NCBI RefSeq assembly: GCF_003363155.1
Contig: NZ_QRBE01000007.1
Coordinates: 124,001 to 188,000 of the forward strand
Origin: Dyella monticola
Lineage (GTDB): Bacteria; Pseudomonadota; Gammaproteobacteria; Xanthomonadales; Rhodanobacteraceae
Direction: 5' to 3'
Length of the DNA stretch: 64,000 nt
Below the pieces are notes generated by a model, which saw only the letters and a list, made by a program, of their open reading frames with translations, did no database searches and had not been told where the DNA came from. The number at the start of each line of letters is the position of its first letter. The first letter of the stretch is position 1. The position numbers were made by a program, and so were the translations under genes. Of this stretch, positions 1 to 8,297 are shown one piece after another.

Positions 1-586
1 CGGCGAGCTTCTGCGGATCGGCCTCCACACGCACGGCGGGCACATTGCCGCCTGCCGGTGTCACCAGGCCCACGCCGGGTACCTCGGAAATCTTCGTGCC
101 CAGGCGGTTGTTCGCGACGTCCTGCAATTGCGTGAGGGACATCGATTTGGAGGTGACTGCCAGGGTGAGGATCGGCAAATCGGCCGGATTCACCTTCGCA
201 TACGTCGGCGGCGCAGGCAGGCCGCTGGGCAGCAGACTGTTGGCCGCGTTGATCGACTCCTGCACGTTCTGCTCGGCAACGTCGAGGTTGAGCGAGAGAT
301 CAAATTGCAGTGTGATGATCGATGCGCCCGCAGAACTGCTGGACGTCATCTGCTGCAGGCCGGGGATTTCGCCGAGCTGCACTTCCAGCGGCGCGGTGAC
401 CGTGGTGGCCATCACCGACGGGCTGGCGCCAGGGTAGAAGGTCTGCACCTGGATTGTCGGATAGTCCACGTTGGGCAGCGACGACACCGGCAGAAAACGC
501 ATCGCGACCAGGCCTATCAGCACCATGGCGATCATCAGCAGCGATGTCGCCACCGGCCTGAGTACGAACAGGCGGGAAATATTCAT
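1..586 (-). CDS. RND efflux permease, MdtB/AcrB family (N-terminal part, cut by window edge)
   Basis: The N-terminal ~195 residues of an inner-membrane RND drug/proton antiporter; the rest lies left of the window. Reading down from the ATG at 586, the protein opens with [20 protein letters not shown], the cytoplasmic helix and first membrane span of HAE1-type pumps. The porter-domain motifs [11 protein letters not shown] and PGASPSVM follow, and later the [13 protein letters not shown] segment. The gene starts about 19 bases after the adaptor gene stop, so the two are surely one operon. By family knowledge it would form a trimer that exports drugs or bile-salt-like compounds through the adaptor and an outer-membrane channel. 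MdtB-like is the closest match I recognise; MexF or another HAE1 pump cannot be excluded from the N-terminus alone. Confidence 0.9.
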   Translation of the reverse strand, partial: MNISRLFVLRPVATSLLMIAMVLIGLVAMRFLPVSSLPNVDYPTIQVQTFYPGASPSVMATTVTAPLEVQLGEIPGLQQMTSSSSAGASIITLQFDLSLNLDVAEQNVQESINAANSLLPSGLPAPPTYAKVNPADLPILTLAVTSKSMSLTQLQDVANNRLGTKISEVPGVGLVTPAGGNVPAVRVEADPQKLA

Positions 587-605
587 CGGATCACGCGCCT
601 GCCGG

Positions 606-1847
606 TCACGAAGCGGAAGAGCTGGAACCGGCGCTGTGCTTCCTTCTTGCGCCTGCATGCGCGGCGCCGGTAGACGAAGAGGAAGCAGGTTCAGCGCCCT
701 GTGCACCCGCAACGCGAATCTTCGCGCCGTCGCTCAGCCGATCGGTGCCATCCGTCACCACCGTCTGGCCTGCAGAGAGCCCGGACAGGATGGCGGTGAA
801 CTTGCCATCGCTCGGACCCAGCTTCACCTTTTGCACCGATACGGTGTCGTTTGCGTTGACCAGGAATACATAGTCGCCGGGCGCGCCAGTCTGCACGGCA
901 GGCGTCGGCACCAGCACGGCATTGCGCAGCGTATCCACCAACAGCTGTGCGTTGACGAACTCGTTTGGATAGAGCACTTCGTTGTCGTTGGGGACGGTTG
1001 CGCGCAGCGTTACGGTGCCGGTGCTGGTGGCCATCTGATTACTAATGGCATAGAGCGTGCCGGTGGCCAGCTGCTTGCTGTTGTCGCTGTTATAGACCGT
1101 CACCGGTAGCTTGGCGCCGGTACCGAAGCGTTCCAACACGTTGCTCAAGGAATTCTGCGGCACCGTGAACTGCACGGTGGTGGGTTTCATCGTGGTGATC
1201 ACTACGATGCCAGTCGAGCTGGAGGCGGTCACATAGTTGCCCGGATCCACCAGGCGCAGACCGACGCGCCCATCCACCGGCGCCGTAATGTGGCAGTACT
1301 CCAGGTCGAGCTCGAATTGGGCAATGTTGGCCTTGTCGGCTTTCACAGCGCCCTCATCCTGCTCGACCAGGAATTTCTGGTCCATGTAGGTCTGTTCGGC
1401 GATCGATTTCTGCTGGTAGAGCTGTGTGTAACGAGCCAGGTCGGTGCGCGCCTGATCGAGCGTGGCTTGATCCTTGGTCAACTGCGCTTCGGCCTGCTGC
1501 TTGTCGATCTCGTACTGGCGCGGATCGATCTGGGCCAGGAATTGGCCTTTCTTCACATCCTGGCCTTCGTGGTAACCGACCTCGGTGAGGTATCCGCTCA
1601 ATTGTGGCAGCACCGTGACGGTGGCGAGCGGCGTGACTGTACCTAGCTCGTTCAAGATCTCAGGCATGTCGCCCAGCTTGGCGGCGGCAACGCTCACTAC
1701 TTGAGCGCTAGCACCGGTCCGGGCTGGTTTGGTGTTGACCAGGTGGAACACAACCAGGGCGATGACCGCTATCACCACCACTATCGCGATCCACTTGCCG
1801 CGATTTTTGCGAAAAGCTCCGGCTGTTCGCGGGGTATCCGCACTCAT
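606..1847 (-). CDS. mdtA: RND efflux periplasmic adaptor, MdtA-like
   Basis: A 413-residue membrane fusion protein linking an RND permease to an outer-membrane channel. It has an N-terminal membrane anchor (about residues 17-37, rich in I/V/A), then the lipoyl half-motifs around [22 protein letters not shown] and [20 protein letters not shown], an alpha-helical hairpin between them, and the beta-barrel with TVQFTVPQ. The match to E. coli MdtA is strong across the whole length ([31 protein letters not shown]). The C-terminal ~35 residues are low-complexity A/S/G/H. I chose the ATG at 1847 because a GGAG lies six bases upstream; in-frame TTG (1859) and ATG (1853) codons precede it without proper spacing. 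The RND permease follows directly. Confidence 0.9.
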   Translation of the reverse strand: MSADTPRTAGAFRKNRGKWIAIVVVIAVIALVVFHLVNTKPARTGASAQVVSVAAAKLGDMPEILNELGTVTPLATVTVLPQLSGYLTEVGYHEGQDVKKGQFLAQIDPRQYEIDKQQAEAQLTKDQATLDQARTDLARYTQLYQQKSIAEQTYMDQKFLVEQDEGAVKADKANIAQFELDLEYCHITAPVDGRVGLRLVDPGNYVTASSSTGIVVITTMKPTTVQFTVPQNSLSNVLERFGTGAKLPVTVYNSDNSKQLATGTLYAISNQMATSTGTVTLRATVPNDNEVLYPNEFVNAQLLVDTLRNAVLVPTPAVQTGAPGDYVFLVNANDTVSVQKVKLGPSDGKFTAILSGLSAGQTVVTDGTDRLSDGAKIRVAGAQGAEPASSSSTGAAHAGARRKHSAGSSSSAS

Positions 1848-2111
1848 AACCATCTCCAAATACTCGCTCCTGAGTTTACAAGAGCACTTTCAATTGTCGA
1901 AACGTAATCCACCGGCGGTTTCGGTAGTAGGCGGCCGTCAGCGCGACGATCGGAAACACTACTAACGGCTTGTCTTTCACGGGGTTGACACATGTGAAAT
2001 AGATATCTGCATGTGCTGTATTAATGCGTTAGTACGGGTTGTGCCTTATGGGCCTTTTTAAGGAAGTGGCATTGTGATAACGCACTTGGTTGCACATGTA
2101 ACGCAGCCAAT

Positions 2112-2987
2112 TCAGACGATTTTCTGCCGTCTCCACCATGGAGTCATCTTTTCCTCACGCACCAGTGTGAAAAGTCCTGCACCGAGAATCATGACGATGC
2201 CGATCAACATGGGCCAATCGAGCTTGTCGTTGAACAGCCAATACCCAAATCCAATCGCCCAGAGCATCTGACTGTATTGCGTGGGAGCGACGCGATTGGC
2301 CGGTGCAATCAAGGTTGCATACATCAGCAATACGCCGGCCAATGCGGCGAGCAGACCGTAACCGGCGAGCAAACCCCATTCGTGCAGCACCGGCCAGCGG
2401 AAGTGAGAAATCATCATCAGGCCGCCGATGATGAGCGGACCGATGACACCGGCGCCGTACAAGCTGATGCGTTTTTCGTGCGGACCGGCCATGCGCAGTG
2501 CCACGACGGATATGGCTGCAAACAAACCACACACCAAGCCGGCGATATCGCCAATGCCCAGCGCGCGAAAACCAGGGCGCAATACCACCAGCACGCCAGC
2601 AAATCCGACCACCACTGCAGACCAGCGACGCCAGCCCACGTGCTCTTTCAGAAATATCACCGAAAGCAAGGTCACGAAGATCGGCATGAGGAAGATCATG
2701 GTGAACACTTCTGCCATCGGCAGCAGTGTGAACGCTGTCACCGAAGCGATATTGCCGAACGCACCGGCGGCTGCGCGCACCCACCATAGCGAAGGACGCT
2801 GCGCGGTGACCACATCGCGCCATCTGTCGCCCTTGCCCATGATGAAGGGCAGCGCCGCCAAGCCGAACAGTGCGCCAAAGAACACCGATTCATACGGAGG
2901 GATCGAGCCGTACAGCGATTTCACGAAGGCATCGCTGATGGCATAGGCCGCGAAGCTGGCGAAACCGAGAAGAATTCCTTTGATCAT
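2112..2987 (-). CDS. DMT-family (EamA) inner-membrane transporter
   Basis: A 291-residue protein with ten hydrophobic segments arranged as two EamA repeats of five, the standard size for the 10-TMS drug/metabolite exporter family. Recognisable pieces are the first-helix AAYAISDAFVK, the end-of-repeat GFAGVLVVLRPGF, and the repeat-two ending MILGAGLFTLVREEK. It starts at the ATG at 2987 and stands alone, with about 260 bases to the adaptor gene on one side and about 590 bases to the acyl-CoA dehydrogenase on the other. Substrate is not predictable; family members export amino acids, purines or nucleotide-derived solutes. The call at family level is firm. Confidence 0.88.
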   Translation of the reverse strand: MIKGILLGFASFAAYAISDAFVKSLYGSIPPYESVFFGALFGLAALPFIMGKGDRWRDVVTAQRPSLWWVRAAAGAFGNIASVTAFTLLPMAEVFTMIFLMPIFVTLLSVIFLKEHVGWRRWSAVVVGFAGVLVVLRPGFRALGIGDIAGLVCGLFAAISVVALRMAGPHEKRISLYGAGVIGPLIIGGLMMISHFRWPVLHEWGLLAGYGLLAALAGVLLMYATLIAPANRVAPTQYSQMLWAIGFGYWLFNDKLDWPMLIGIVMILGAGLFTLVREEKMTPWWRRQKIV

Positions 2988-3574
2988 GCACGTTCCAGAA
3001 ATCGTGACAGCGTGGGTCGATAACGAGTGTTCGAAGAATCAGCGACGCTAACAGAACCAGGTTGCAAGGGTTAGGTGGGTGCGGTCGCTGCTTGGATCGG
3101 ATGCATCTTTCAGTGCACGCCGCTTACTGGCCGAAACCTGACTCATCGGAAGGGTGCTGCATATGTTTTGCCGGTCGCGCTCGGCAACCGCGTGCCGGGT
3201 TGACGTCACATGGCGATGTGCTCAGTGCCATGGCGCAGAATTGTTTCATTGAATTGATTGTCTCTTATCGCCGGTGATGGCCCATGCACGACGCACGTTC
3301 AACAAAGCCTGTTGAAAACCATGTTTCTGGTGGTGCGGTTCCCGGAAATTTGAATGCCGGCCATGGTGCTGGTGGAAGGTTCGTCCTTGATGGCAAGCCG
3401 GGCCGACCCTGGGCCGCCACCGCCAGGTGCGGGCCTGACGCCTTTGGATCGTGAAAAAGGCAGGGCCCAAGCATCCGGCGGGCGCAGCCCTGACGGCTGC
3501 TGCACCCCGACATGACCCGGTTCACCGGCCACCGCTACAATGTAGGGCTTCCCCGACTGTTTCTGGAATCCCTT
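2988..3574. other. Intergenic stretch without a supported gene
   Basis: About 590 bases between the divergent DMT exporter and gcdH. Short frames on both strands have no recognisable motif and no convincing ribosome binding site. It should contain both promoters. The GC-rich part at 3330-3530 could fold, but I recognise no riboswitch or small RNA. Confidence 0.5.
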
Positions 3575-4744
3575 ATGGCAGCTCGTTTGAATCCGCTCGA
3601 CCTCTATGACGTCCGTTCCCTGCTCACCGATGAGGAGCGCATGGTGCAGGACACCGTAGGCCGGTTCGTCGATGAAAAAGTGCTGCCGATCATTGGCGAT
3701 TGCTTCGACCAGGCGCGTTTTCCCAACGAGCTGATTCCCGAAATCGCCAACCTTGGCCTGCTGGGCGCCACCATTCCCGAAAAATACGGCTGTGCCGGCA
3801 TGAATGGCGTGAGCTACGGTTTGATCTGCCAGGAACTCGAACGCGGCGATTCGGGCCTGCGCAGCTTTGCTTCCGTGCAGAGCTCGCTGTGCATGTATCC
3901 CATCTACGCCTACGGCAATGAAGAGCAGAAGATGCAGTACCTGCCGAAGATGGCGGCGGGCGAAATCATCGGTTGCTTCGGCCTGACCGAGCCACATGGC
4001 GGCTCCGATCCGGCCAACATGAAGACCCATGCCAAGCAAGATGGCGGCGACTGGGTCATCAACGGCGCCAAGATGTGGATCACCAACGGCAACCTCGCGC
4101 ACATCGCCATCGTCTGGGCGCAAACCGATGACGGCATCCAGGGTTTCATCGTTCCCACCGACACCAAGGGTTTCACCGCCCAGGAAGTGCACAAGAAGAT
4201 GAGCTTGCGCGCGTCGGTGACGTCCGCCTTGTTCTTCGACAATGTTCGTGTGCCCGATGCGTACCGCTTGCCGAACGTGAAAGGGTTGAAAGGGCCACTC
4301 GGTTGCCTGACGCAGGCACGCTACGGCATCACCTGGGGTCCGATCGGCGCAGCGCAGGCATGCCTGAAGGAAGTGCTCGATTACACGCACGAGCGCGTGC
4401 TGTTCAACCGCCCGTTGTCCGCCAACCAGGCTGTCCAGTTGAAGTTGGCCGACATGGCTCGCCGCATCACCACGGCGCAATTGCTGTCGCTGCAGCTCGG
4501 TCGCCTGAAGGATGCCGGCAAGATGGAACCCACACAGGTTTCGCTGGCCAAATGGAACAACGTGCGCATGGCGCTGGATATCGCGCGCGAGTGTCGCGAC
4601 ATCCTCGGCGGCGCGGGTATCACGGTGGAGCATTCGGCCATTCGCCACGCGCTGAATCTGGAATCGGTGATCACCTATGAAGGCACGGAGACTGTGCATC
4701 AGTTGGTGGTAGGGCGCGAGTTGACCGGAATCAACGCGTTCTGA
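3575..4744 (+). CDS. gcdH: Glutaryl-CoA dehydrogenase
   Basis: A 389-residue FAD-dependent acyl-CoA dehydrogenase that oxidatively decarboxylates glutaryl-CoA to crotonyl-CoA in lysine and tryptophan degradation. The full ACAD fold is present: N-terminal helices, the FGLTEPHGGSDP flavin/substrate motif, the middle beta domain (INGAKMWITNG), and the C-terminal helices with RDILGGAGITVEH. The catalytic glutamate sits in TYEGT (Glu369), the usual position in GCDH. The SVQSSL signature near residue 105 separates GCDH from short- and medium-chain enzymes. The ATG at 3575 begins MAARLNPLDLYDVRSLL, where GCDH proteins normally begin; the frame stays open 21 codons further upstream. A paired hairpin repeat follows the stop. 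Confidence 0.92.
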   Translation: MAARLNPLDLYDVRSLLTDEERMVQDTVGRFVDEKVLPIIGDCFDQARFPNELIPEIANLGLLGATIPEKYGCAGMNGVSYGLICQELERGDSGLRSFASVQSSLCMYPIYAYGNEEQKMQYLPKMAAGEIIGCFGLTEPHGGSDPANMKTHAKQDGGDWVINGAKMWITNGNLAHIAIVWAQTDDGIQGFIVPTDTKGFTAQEVHKKMSLRASVTSALFFDNVRVPDAYRLPNVKGLKGPLGCLTQARYGITWGPIGAAQACLKEVLDYTHERVLFNRPLSANQAVQLKLADMARRITTAQLLSLQLGRLKDAGKMEPTQVSLAKWNNVRMALDIARECRDILGGAGITVEHSAIRHALNLESVITYEGTETVHQLVVGRELTGINAF

Positions 4745-4761
4745 TGCCCAGGTCCAGCCCA

Positions 4762-4844
4762 GCCGTCGTTCCCGCCCAAGCGGGAATCCATGTTGCGCTT
4801 GGTGCGTGTTAGAGATGGATTCCCGCCTGCGCGGGAATGATGGC
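4762..4844. repeat. Paired intergenic hairpin (REP-like, CGGGAATCCA family)
   Basis: Two inverted copies of a GTTCCCGCnnnnGCGGGAATCCA unit (arms about 4767-4790 and 4815-4841), each a small hairpin in itself, together forming a large stem. This design is common between genes in Xanthomonadales and looks like a REP/BIME-type element. It lies between gcdH and the GNAT gene and may end gcdH transcription or stabilise its mRNA. Confidence 0.8.
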
Positions 4845-4879
4845 CTCAGAGGCGTATCGCGATAGCTTCCGGAGCCCAT

Positions 4880-5422
4880 GTGTCGACCCACGATATCCAC
4901 ATCATCGAAACCGAACGTCTGATCCTGCGTCCGCCCGTACGGGACGATTTCGACGCTTACGCGGCGAACATGGCCGATGACGAGGCGGCTCGCTTTATCG
5001 GCGGCCAGCAATCGCGCGCGGTCGCATGGCGCGGTTTTCTCTCATTGTCGGGTGCGTGGAACATTCAGGGTTTTTCCATGTTCTCGGTGATTGAGAAAAC
5101 CTCCGGGCAGTGGATCGGACGCCTCGGCCCGTGGTACCCCGAAGGATGGCCCGGCACCGAAGTGGGTTGGGCGCTGGTGCGCGATGCGTGGGGCAAGGGC
5201 TACGCCTATGAAGGCGCGGCCGCCGCCATCGACTGGGCGTTCCAGCATCTTGGCTGGCACGAAGTGATCCACTCCATCAACGCGGACAACGGTCCCTCGA
5301 TTGCGCTGGCAAAACGATTGGGATCGAGCATGCTGCGCCACTCGAACCTGCCCGAGCCCTATCAGGACGTCACCGTCCAGATCTGGGGGCAGACGAAAGA
5401 CGCATGGTTAAGCCGCAAATGA
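4880..5422 (+). CDS. GNAT-family N-acetyltransferase (RimJ/RimL-like)
   Basis: A 180-residue acetyltransferase of the GNAT_3 type. It opens with the typical HIIETERLILRPPVRDDFDAYA strand-helix. The acetyl-CoA binding region is EVGWALVRDAWGKGYAYEGAAAAIDWAF (Q/RxxGxG/A-like turn), and the carboxyl end has the NADNGPSIALAKRLG motif of RimJ-like enzymes. The start is a GTG at 4880 with GGAG a few bases upstream; the ATG two bases earlier is out of frame. It overlaps the next gene, so the two are co-transcribed. Family members acetylate protein N-termini, aminoglycosides or small amines; no substrate can be assigned. Confidence 0.85.
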   Translation: MSTHDIHIIETERLILRPPVRDDFDAYAANMADDEAARFIGGQQSRAVAWRGFLSLSGAWNIQGFSMFSVIEKTSGQWIGRLGPWYPEGWPGTEVGWALVRDAWGKGYAYEGAAAAIDWAFQHLGWHEVIHSINADNGPSIALAKRLGSSMLRHSNLPEPYQDVTVQIWGQTKDAWLSRK

Positions 5423-5886
5423 TGCAGCTCACGCCGGCCCTGCGCGAAGTGATGGCAGCCAGCATGCCGCAGCTAAAAAGGCATTGCCGCGATCCATGGG
5501 TGGTCATCGGGAGCGCCGCGTGTGCACTTGCTGGCGCGACGGTGAACGTGGCCGATCTGGATCTCCTGACCAGCGTTGCGGATGCCGAACATTTGATGGC
5601 GCTATGGCCAACACGCCTGGATATGCACTACAGCCCAGCCGACTCCGAGCGATTCCGCTCGCGGTTCGCGCGTTTTCGTTTTCCCGGTATGCCGCTCGAA
5701 GTGATGGGCGGCCTGCAATGGCATGACGAGGGTGGCTGGCAATCCGTGCTCGTCAACGATGTCGTGAAGGTGGATGTCGCCGATGTGGCGGTGCCCATTC
5801 CTTCTCGCACTGAACAAATTCGCATACTTGAACGTTTCGGTCGCCCCAAAGATCTGGCGCGCGCCGAATTGCTGCGCGCCTTGTGA
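5404..5886 (+). CDS. Nucleotidyltransferase-fold protein of unknown function
   Basis: A 160-residue protein with a nucleotidyltransferase-like core: VVIGSAACALAG followed by VNVADLDLL gives the G-S ... D-x-D arrangement of the pol-beta/MNT superfamily, and a later KVDVADVAV supplies further acidic residues. It overlaps the 3' end of the acetyltransferase. Two starts are possible: ATG at 5404, or ATG at 5419 which makes an ATGA overlap with the acetyltransferase stop; either implies translational coupling. By fold it could be a small-molecule nucleotidyltransferase or an inactive sensor. It is not close to any aminoglycoside nucleotidyltransferase that I recognise. Confidence 0.7.
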   Translation: MVKPQMMQLTPALREVMAASMPQLKRHCRDPWVVIGSAACALAGATVNVADLDLLTSVADAEHLMALWPTRLDMHYSPADSERFRSRFARFRFPGMPLEVMGGLQWHDEGGWQSVLVNDVVKVDVADVAVPIPSRTEQIRILERFGRPKDLARAELLRAL

Positions 5887-5926
5887 ACGGGCCCGCTCAT
5901 CGATCACCTTAGAGAACATCGTCATC

Positions 5927-8197
5927 ATGTCTGCCACGCCCATTGCCGCCCGCCACAAAGGCTTCAATCGCGCCGAAATCGTCGATCAGAATTTCACGGA
6001 ATTCGTGCAGCTCTGGCAGGGCCAGGTGCATGCCAAACCGCACGACAGCCAATCTGTGCTGCCTGGCAGTGCGCTGGACGCGCGCGGATTTCGCGAACTG
6101 TTGGAATCCCAACTCATCTCGCGTCATCTCGATTTGATGGCGCGAGTGCTGCGCGTGCAGAACAAAGTGTTCTACACCATCGGCAGTTCCGGTCATGAAG
6201 GCAATGCGATGGTGGCGCGACTGACGCGCCACACCGACCCTGCGTTCTTGCATTACCGCTCTGGCGGTTTCATGGCCGAGCGTTTTCGCAAATTGCCAGA
6301 CATGGATCCGGTAATGGATTCGGCCTTGTCGTTCGCTGCGAGCAAGCAAGACCCGGCCTCGGGCGGGCGCCACAAAGTGTGGGGTAGCAAGCCGCTGTGG
6401 GTGCTGCCGCAGACCTCCACCATCGCCTCGCATTTGCCCAAGGCGTTGGGCACGGCCGTGGCGATCGAACAGGCGCGCCGGATCGGGCATACGTTGCCGA
6501 TTCCCAACGATTCGATTGCGATCTGCTCGTTCGGTGACGCGTCCAGCAACCACGCGACCGCGCAAACGGCGTTCAATGCGGCGGCCTGGACGGCTTATCA
6601 GAAACTGCCGGCGCCGGTGTTGTTTGTGTGCGAAGACAACGGCATCGGCATTTCCGTAAAGACGCCCGGCGGATGGGTGGCCAATAACTTCCAGCACCGT
6701 CGCGATCTGGATTATTTCTTTGCCGATGGCTTGGATTTGGCCACTGGCTACGAGCAGGTGCAGCGCGCGGTGGATCACTGCCGGCAAACCCGCCGTCCAA
6801 CCTTCCTGCACATGAAGACCACCCGCATCATGGGGCACGCCGGCACCGATTTCGAAATCGAATGGCGCAGCATCGAAGAATTGGTGGCGGTGGAAGCCTC
6901 CGATCCGCTGCTGCGCTCGGCGGCCATCGCCTTGGAATCGGGCCTATATACCAAAGACGAACTGCTGGCGCTCGCCGAAGCCATTCGCAAACGGTGTTTC
7001 GCTGCAGCGGAAGAAGCCGACCGTAGCGGCAAGCTGCAAAGCCTGGACGAAGTGATGGCGCCGCTTGCGCCCTATACGCCGGACAAGGTGAAAGCTGAAG
7101 CCGAACGCGCCGACTATCACGACAAGCGCATCACCGCATTCGGTGGCGAAGACAAGCTGCCGGAGAAACAAGCGCCACGTCATTTGGCCATCCAGATTAA
7201 TCACGCGCTGCATGACCTGATGGCGAAGTACCCCCAATCGCTACTGTTCGGTGAAGACGTCGCGCAGAAGGGTGGCGTCTACACGGTGACCAAGGGGTTG
7301 CAGAAAGCATTTAAAGGCAATCGCGTCTTCAATACGCTGCTCGACGAAACGGTCATCCTCGGTCTCGCGCAGGGCTACGCCAATCTGGGCATGCTGCCGA
7401 TACCGGAAATTCAGTATCTGGCGTACTTCCATAATGCATGCGATCAGATTCGCGGCGAGGCGGCGTCGCTGCAGTTCTTCTCCAATGGGCAATATCGCAA
7501 TCCGCTGGTGATGCGCGTGGCCTCGCTGGGTTATCAGCGCGGTTTCGGCGGCCATTTCCACAATGACAATTCGATTGCGGCCTTGCGTGATATCCCCGGT
7601 CTGGTGGTTGGTTGCCCGAGCCGCGGGGATGATGCGGCGACCATGTTGCGCACGATGATGGCGCTGGCCAATGTGGATGGCCGCGTGTGCGCGTATCTGG
7701 AACCCATCGCACTGTACATGACGAAAGATCTCTACGAGGCCGGTGATGGCCAGTGGCAGTTCGCCTATCCCGCACCGGGCGAGGCCATGCCGCTGGGCGA
7801 GGGCCGCATCTATAACGCGCAAGCCGACGATCTGGTGATCTTCACCTTCGCCAACGGCGTGCCGATGGCGCTGCGTGCGGCGCGCACGATCGAACAGGAG
7901 CACGGCTGGAATGTGCGCGTGGTGGATCTGCGTTGGCTGGCGCCGCTCAACGATGCGTTCATCGCCGAGCAGGCCAAACATGCCAAACGCATTCTTGTGT
8001 TGGACGAAGGCCGCAAGAGTGCCGGCGTGGGCGAGGGCATCATCACCGCCATTGTCGAAGCGGGGTTGGGCGGCACGCCGTTGGAACGCGTGGTCGGTGC
8101 GGACACCTATACGCCGCTGGCCGGTGCGGCATTCCTCGTATTGCCGGGCGATGCAGATGTCGTGGCAGCCGCCAGGAAGCTGGCCGAGCGGTCATAA
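5927..8197 (+). CDS. Fused alpha-beta E1 component of a 2-oxoacid dehydrogenase
   Basis: A 756-residue thiamine-diphosphate enzyme in which the E1 alpha and beta subunits of a branched-chain-type 2-oxoacid dehydrogenase are one polypeptide. The alpha half has the ThDP motif starting GDAS near residue 203 and ending DNGIGIS near 236. The beta half begins near residue 420 (ALHDLMAKYPQSLLFGEDVA) and runs through the C-terminal transketolase domain (RILVLDEGRKSAGVGEGI). It would decarboxylate a 2-oxoacid and pass the acyl group to an E2 lipoyl protein, but no E2 or E3 gene is adjacent. I chose the ATG at 5927 (MSATPIAARHKGF); the frame stays open upstream into the preceding gene, where it is not coding. 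Exact substrate is unknown. Confidence 0.85.
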   Translation: MSATPIAARHKGFNRAEIVDQNFTEFVQLWQGQVHAKPHDSQSVLPGSALDARGFRELLESQLISRHLDLMARVLRVQNKVFYTIGSSGHEGNAMVARLTRHTDPAFLHYRSGGFMAERFRKLPDMDPVMDSALSFAASKQDPASGGRHKVWGSKPLWVLPQTSTIASHLPKALGTAVAIEQARRIGHTLPIPNDSIAICSFGDASSNHATAQTAFNAAAWTAYQKLPAPVLFVCEDNGIGISVKTPGGWVANNFQHRRDLDYFFADGLDLATGYEQVQRAVDHCRQTRRPTFLHMKTTRIMGHAGTDFEIEWRSIEELVAVEASDPLLRSAAIALESGLYTKDELLALAEAIRKRCFAAAEEADRSGKLQSLDEVMAPLAPYTPDKVKAEAERADYHDKRITAFGGEDKLPEKQAPRHLAIQINHALHDLMAKYPQSLLFGEDVAQKGGVYTVTKGLQKAFKGNRVFNTLLDETVILGLAQGYANLGMLPIPEIQYLAYFHNACDQIRGEAASLQFFSNGQYRNPLVMRVASLGYQRGFGGHFHNDNSIAALRDIPGLVVGCPSRGDDAATMLRTMMALANVDGRVCAYLEPIALYMTKDLYEAGDGQWQFAYPAPGEAMPLGEGRIYNAQADDLVIFTFANGVPMALRAARTIEQEHGWNVRVVDLRWLAPLNDAFIAEQAKHAKRILVLDEGRKSAGVGEGIITAIVEAGLGGTPLERVVGADTYTPLAGAAFLVLPGDADVVAAARKLAERS

Positions 8198-8211
8198 GAG
8201 GATGGTTACTC

Positions 8212-8295
8212 CGTCGCCCCGGCGAAAGCCGGGGCCCAGTGACTTTGTCATACGTGCCTGAAGACGCTAGGCCCCGGCTTTAGCCAGGGCGACGA
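8212..8295. repeat. Paired intergenic hairpin (CGTCGCCCCGGC family)
   Basis: Arms at about 8211-8236 and 8270-8295 are inverted copies of CCGTCGCCCCGGCnnnAGCCGGGGCC, each a small hairpin. The element fills the gap between two convergent genes, where it may act as a bidirectional terminator. A single-hairpin relative lies at 15333-15358. Confidence 0.8.
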
Positions 8296-8297
8296 AG

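Noticed and set aside
3062-3277. A 71-residue frame upstream of gcdH
   Set aside because: No site, no family, irregular composition; treated as intergenic.
3330-3535. Possible riboswitch or structured leader upstream of gcdH
   Set aside because: The stretch is GC-rich and could fold, but no conserved core of any riboswitch that I know is present.
3299-5011. A 570-residue open frame on the minus strand
   Set aside because: It runs antisense through gcdH and the intergenic repeat, has no family features, and the plus strand gene has full GCDH motifs.
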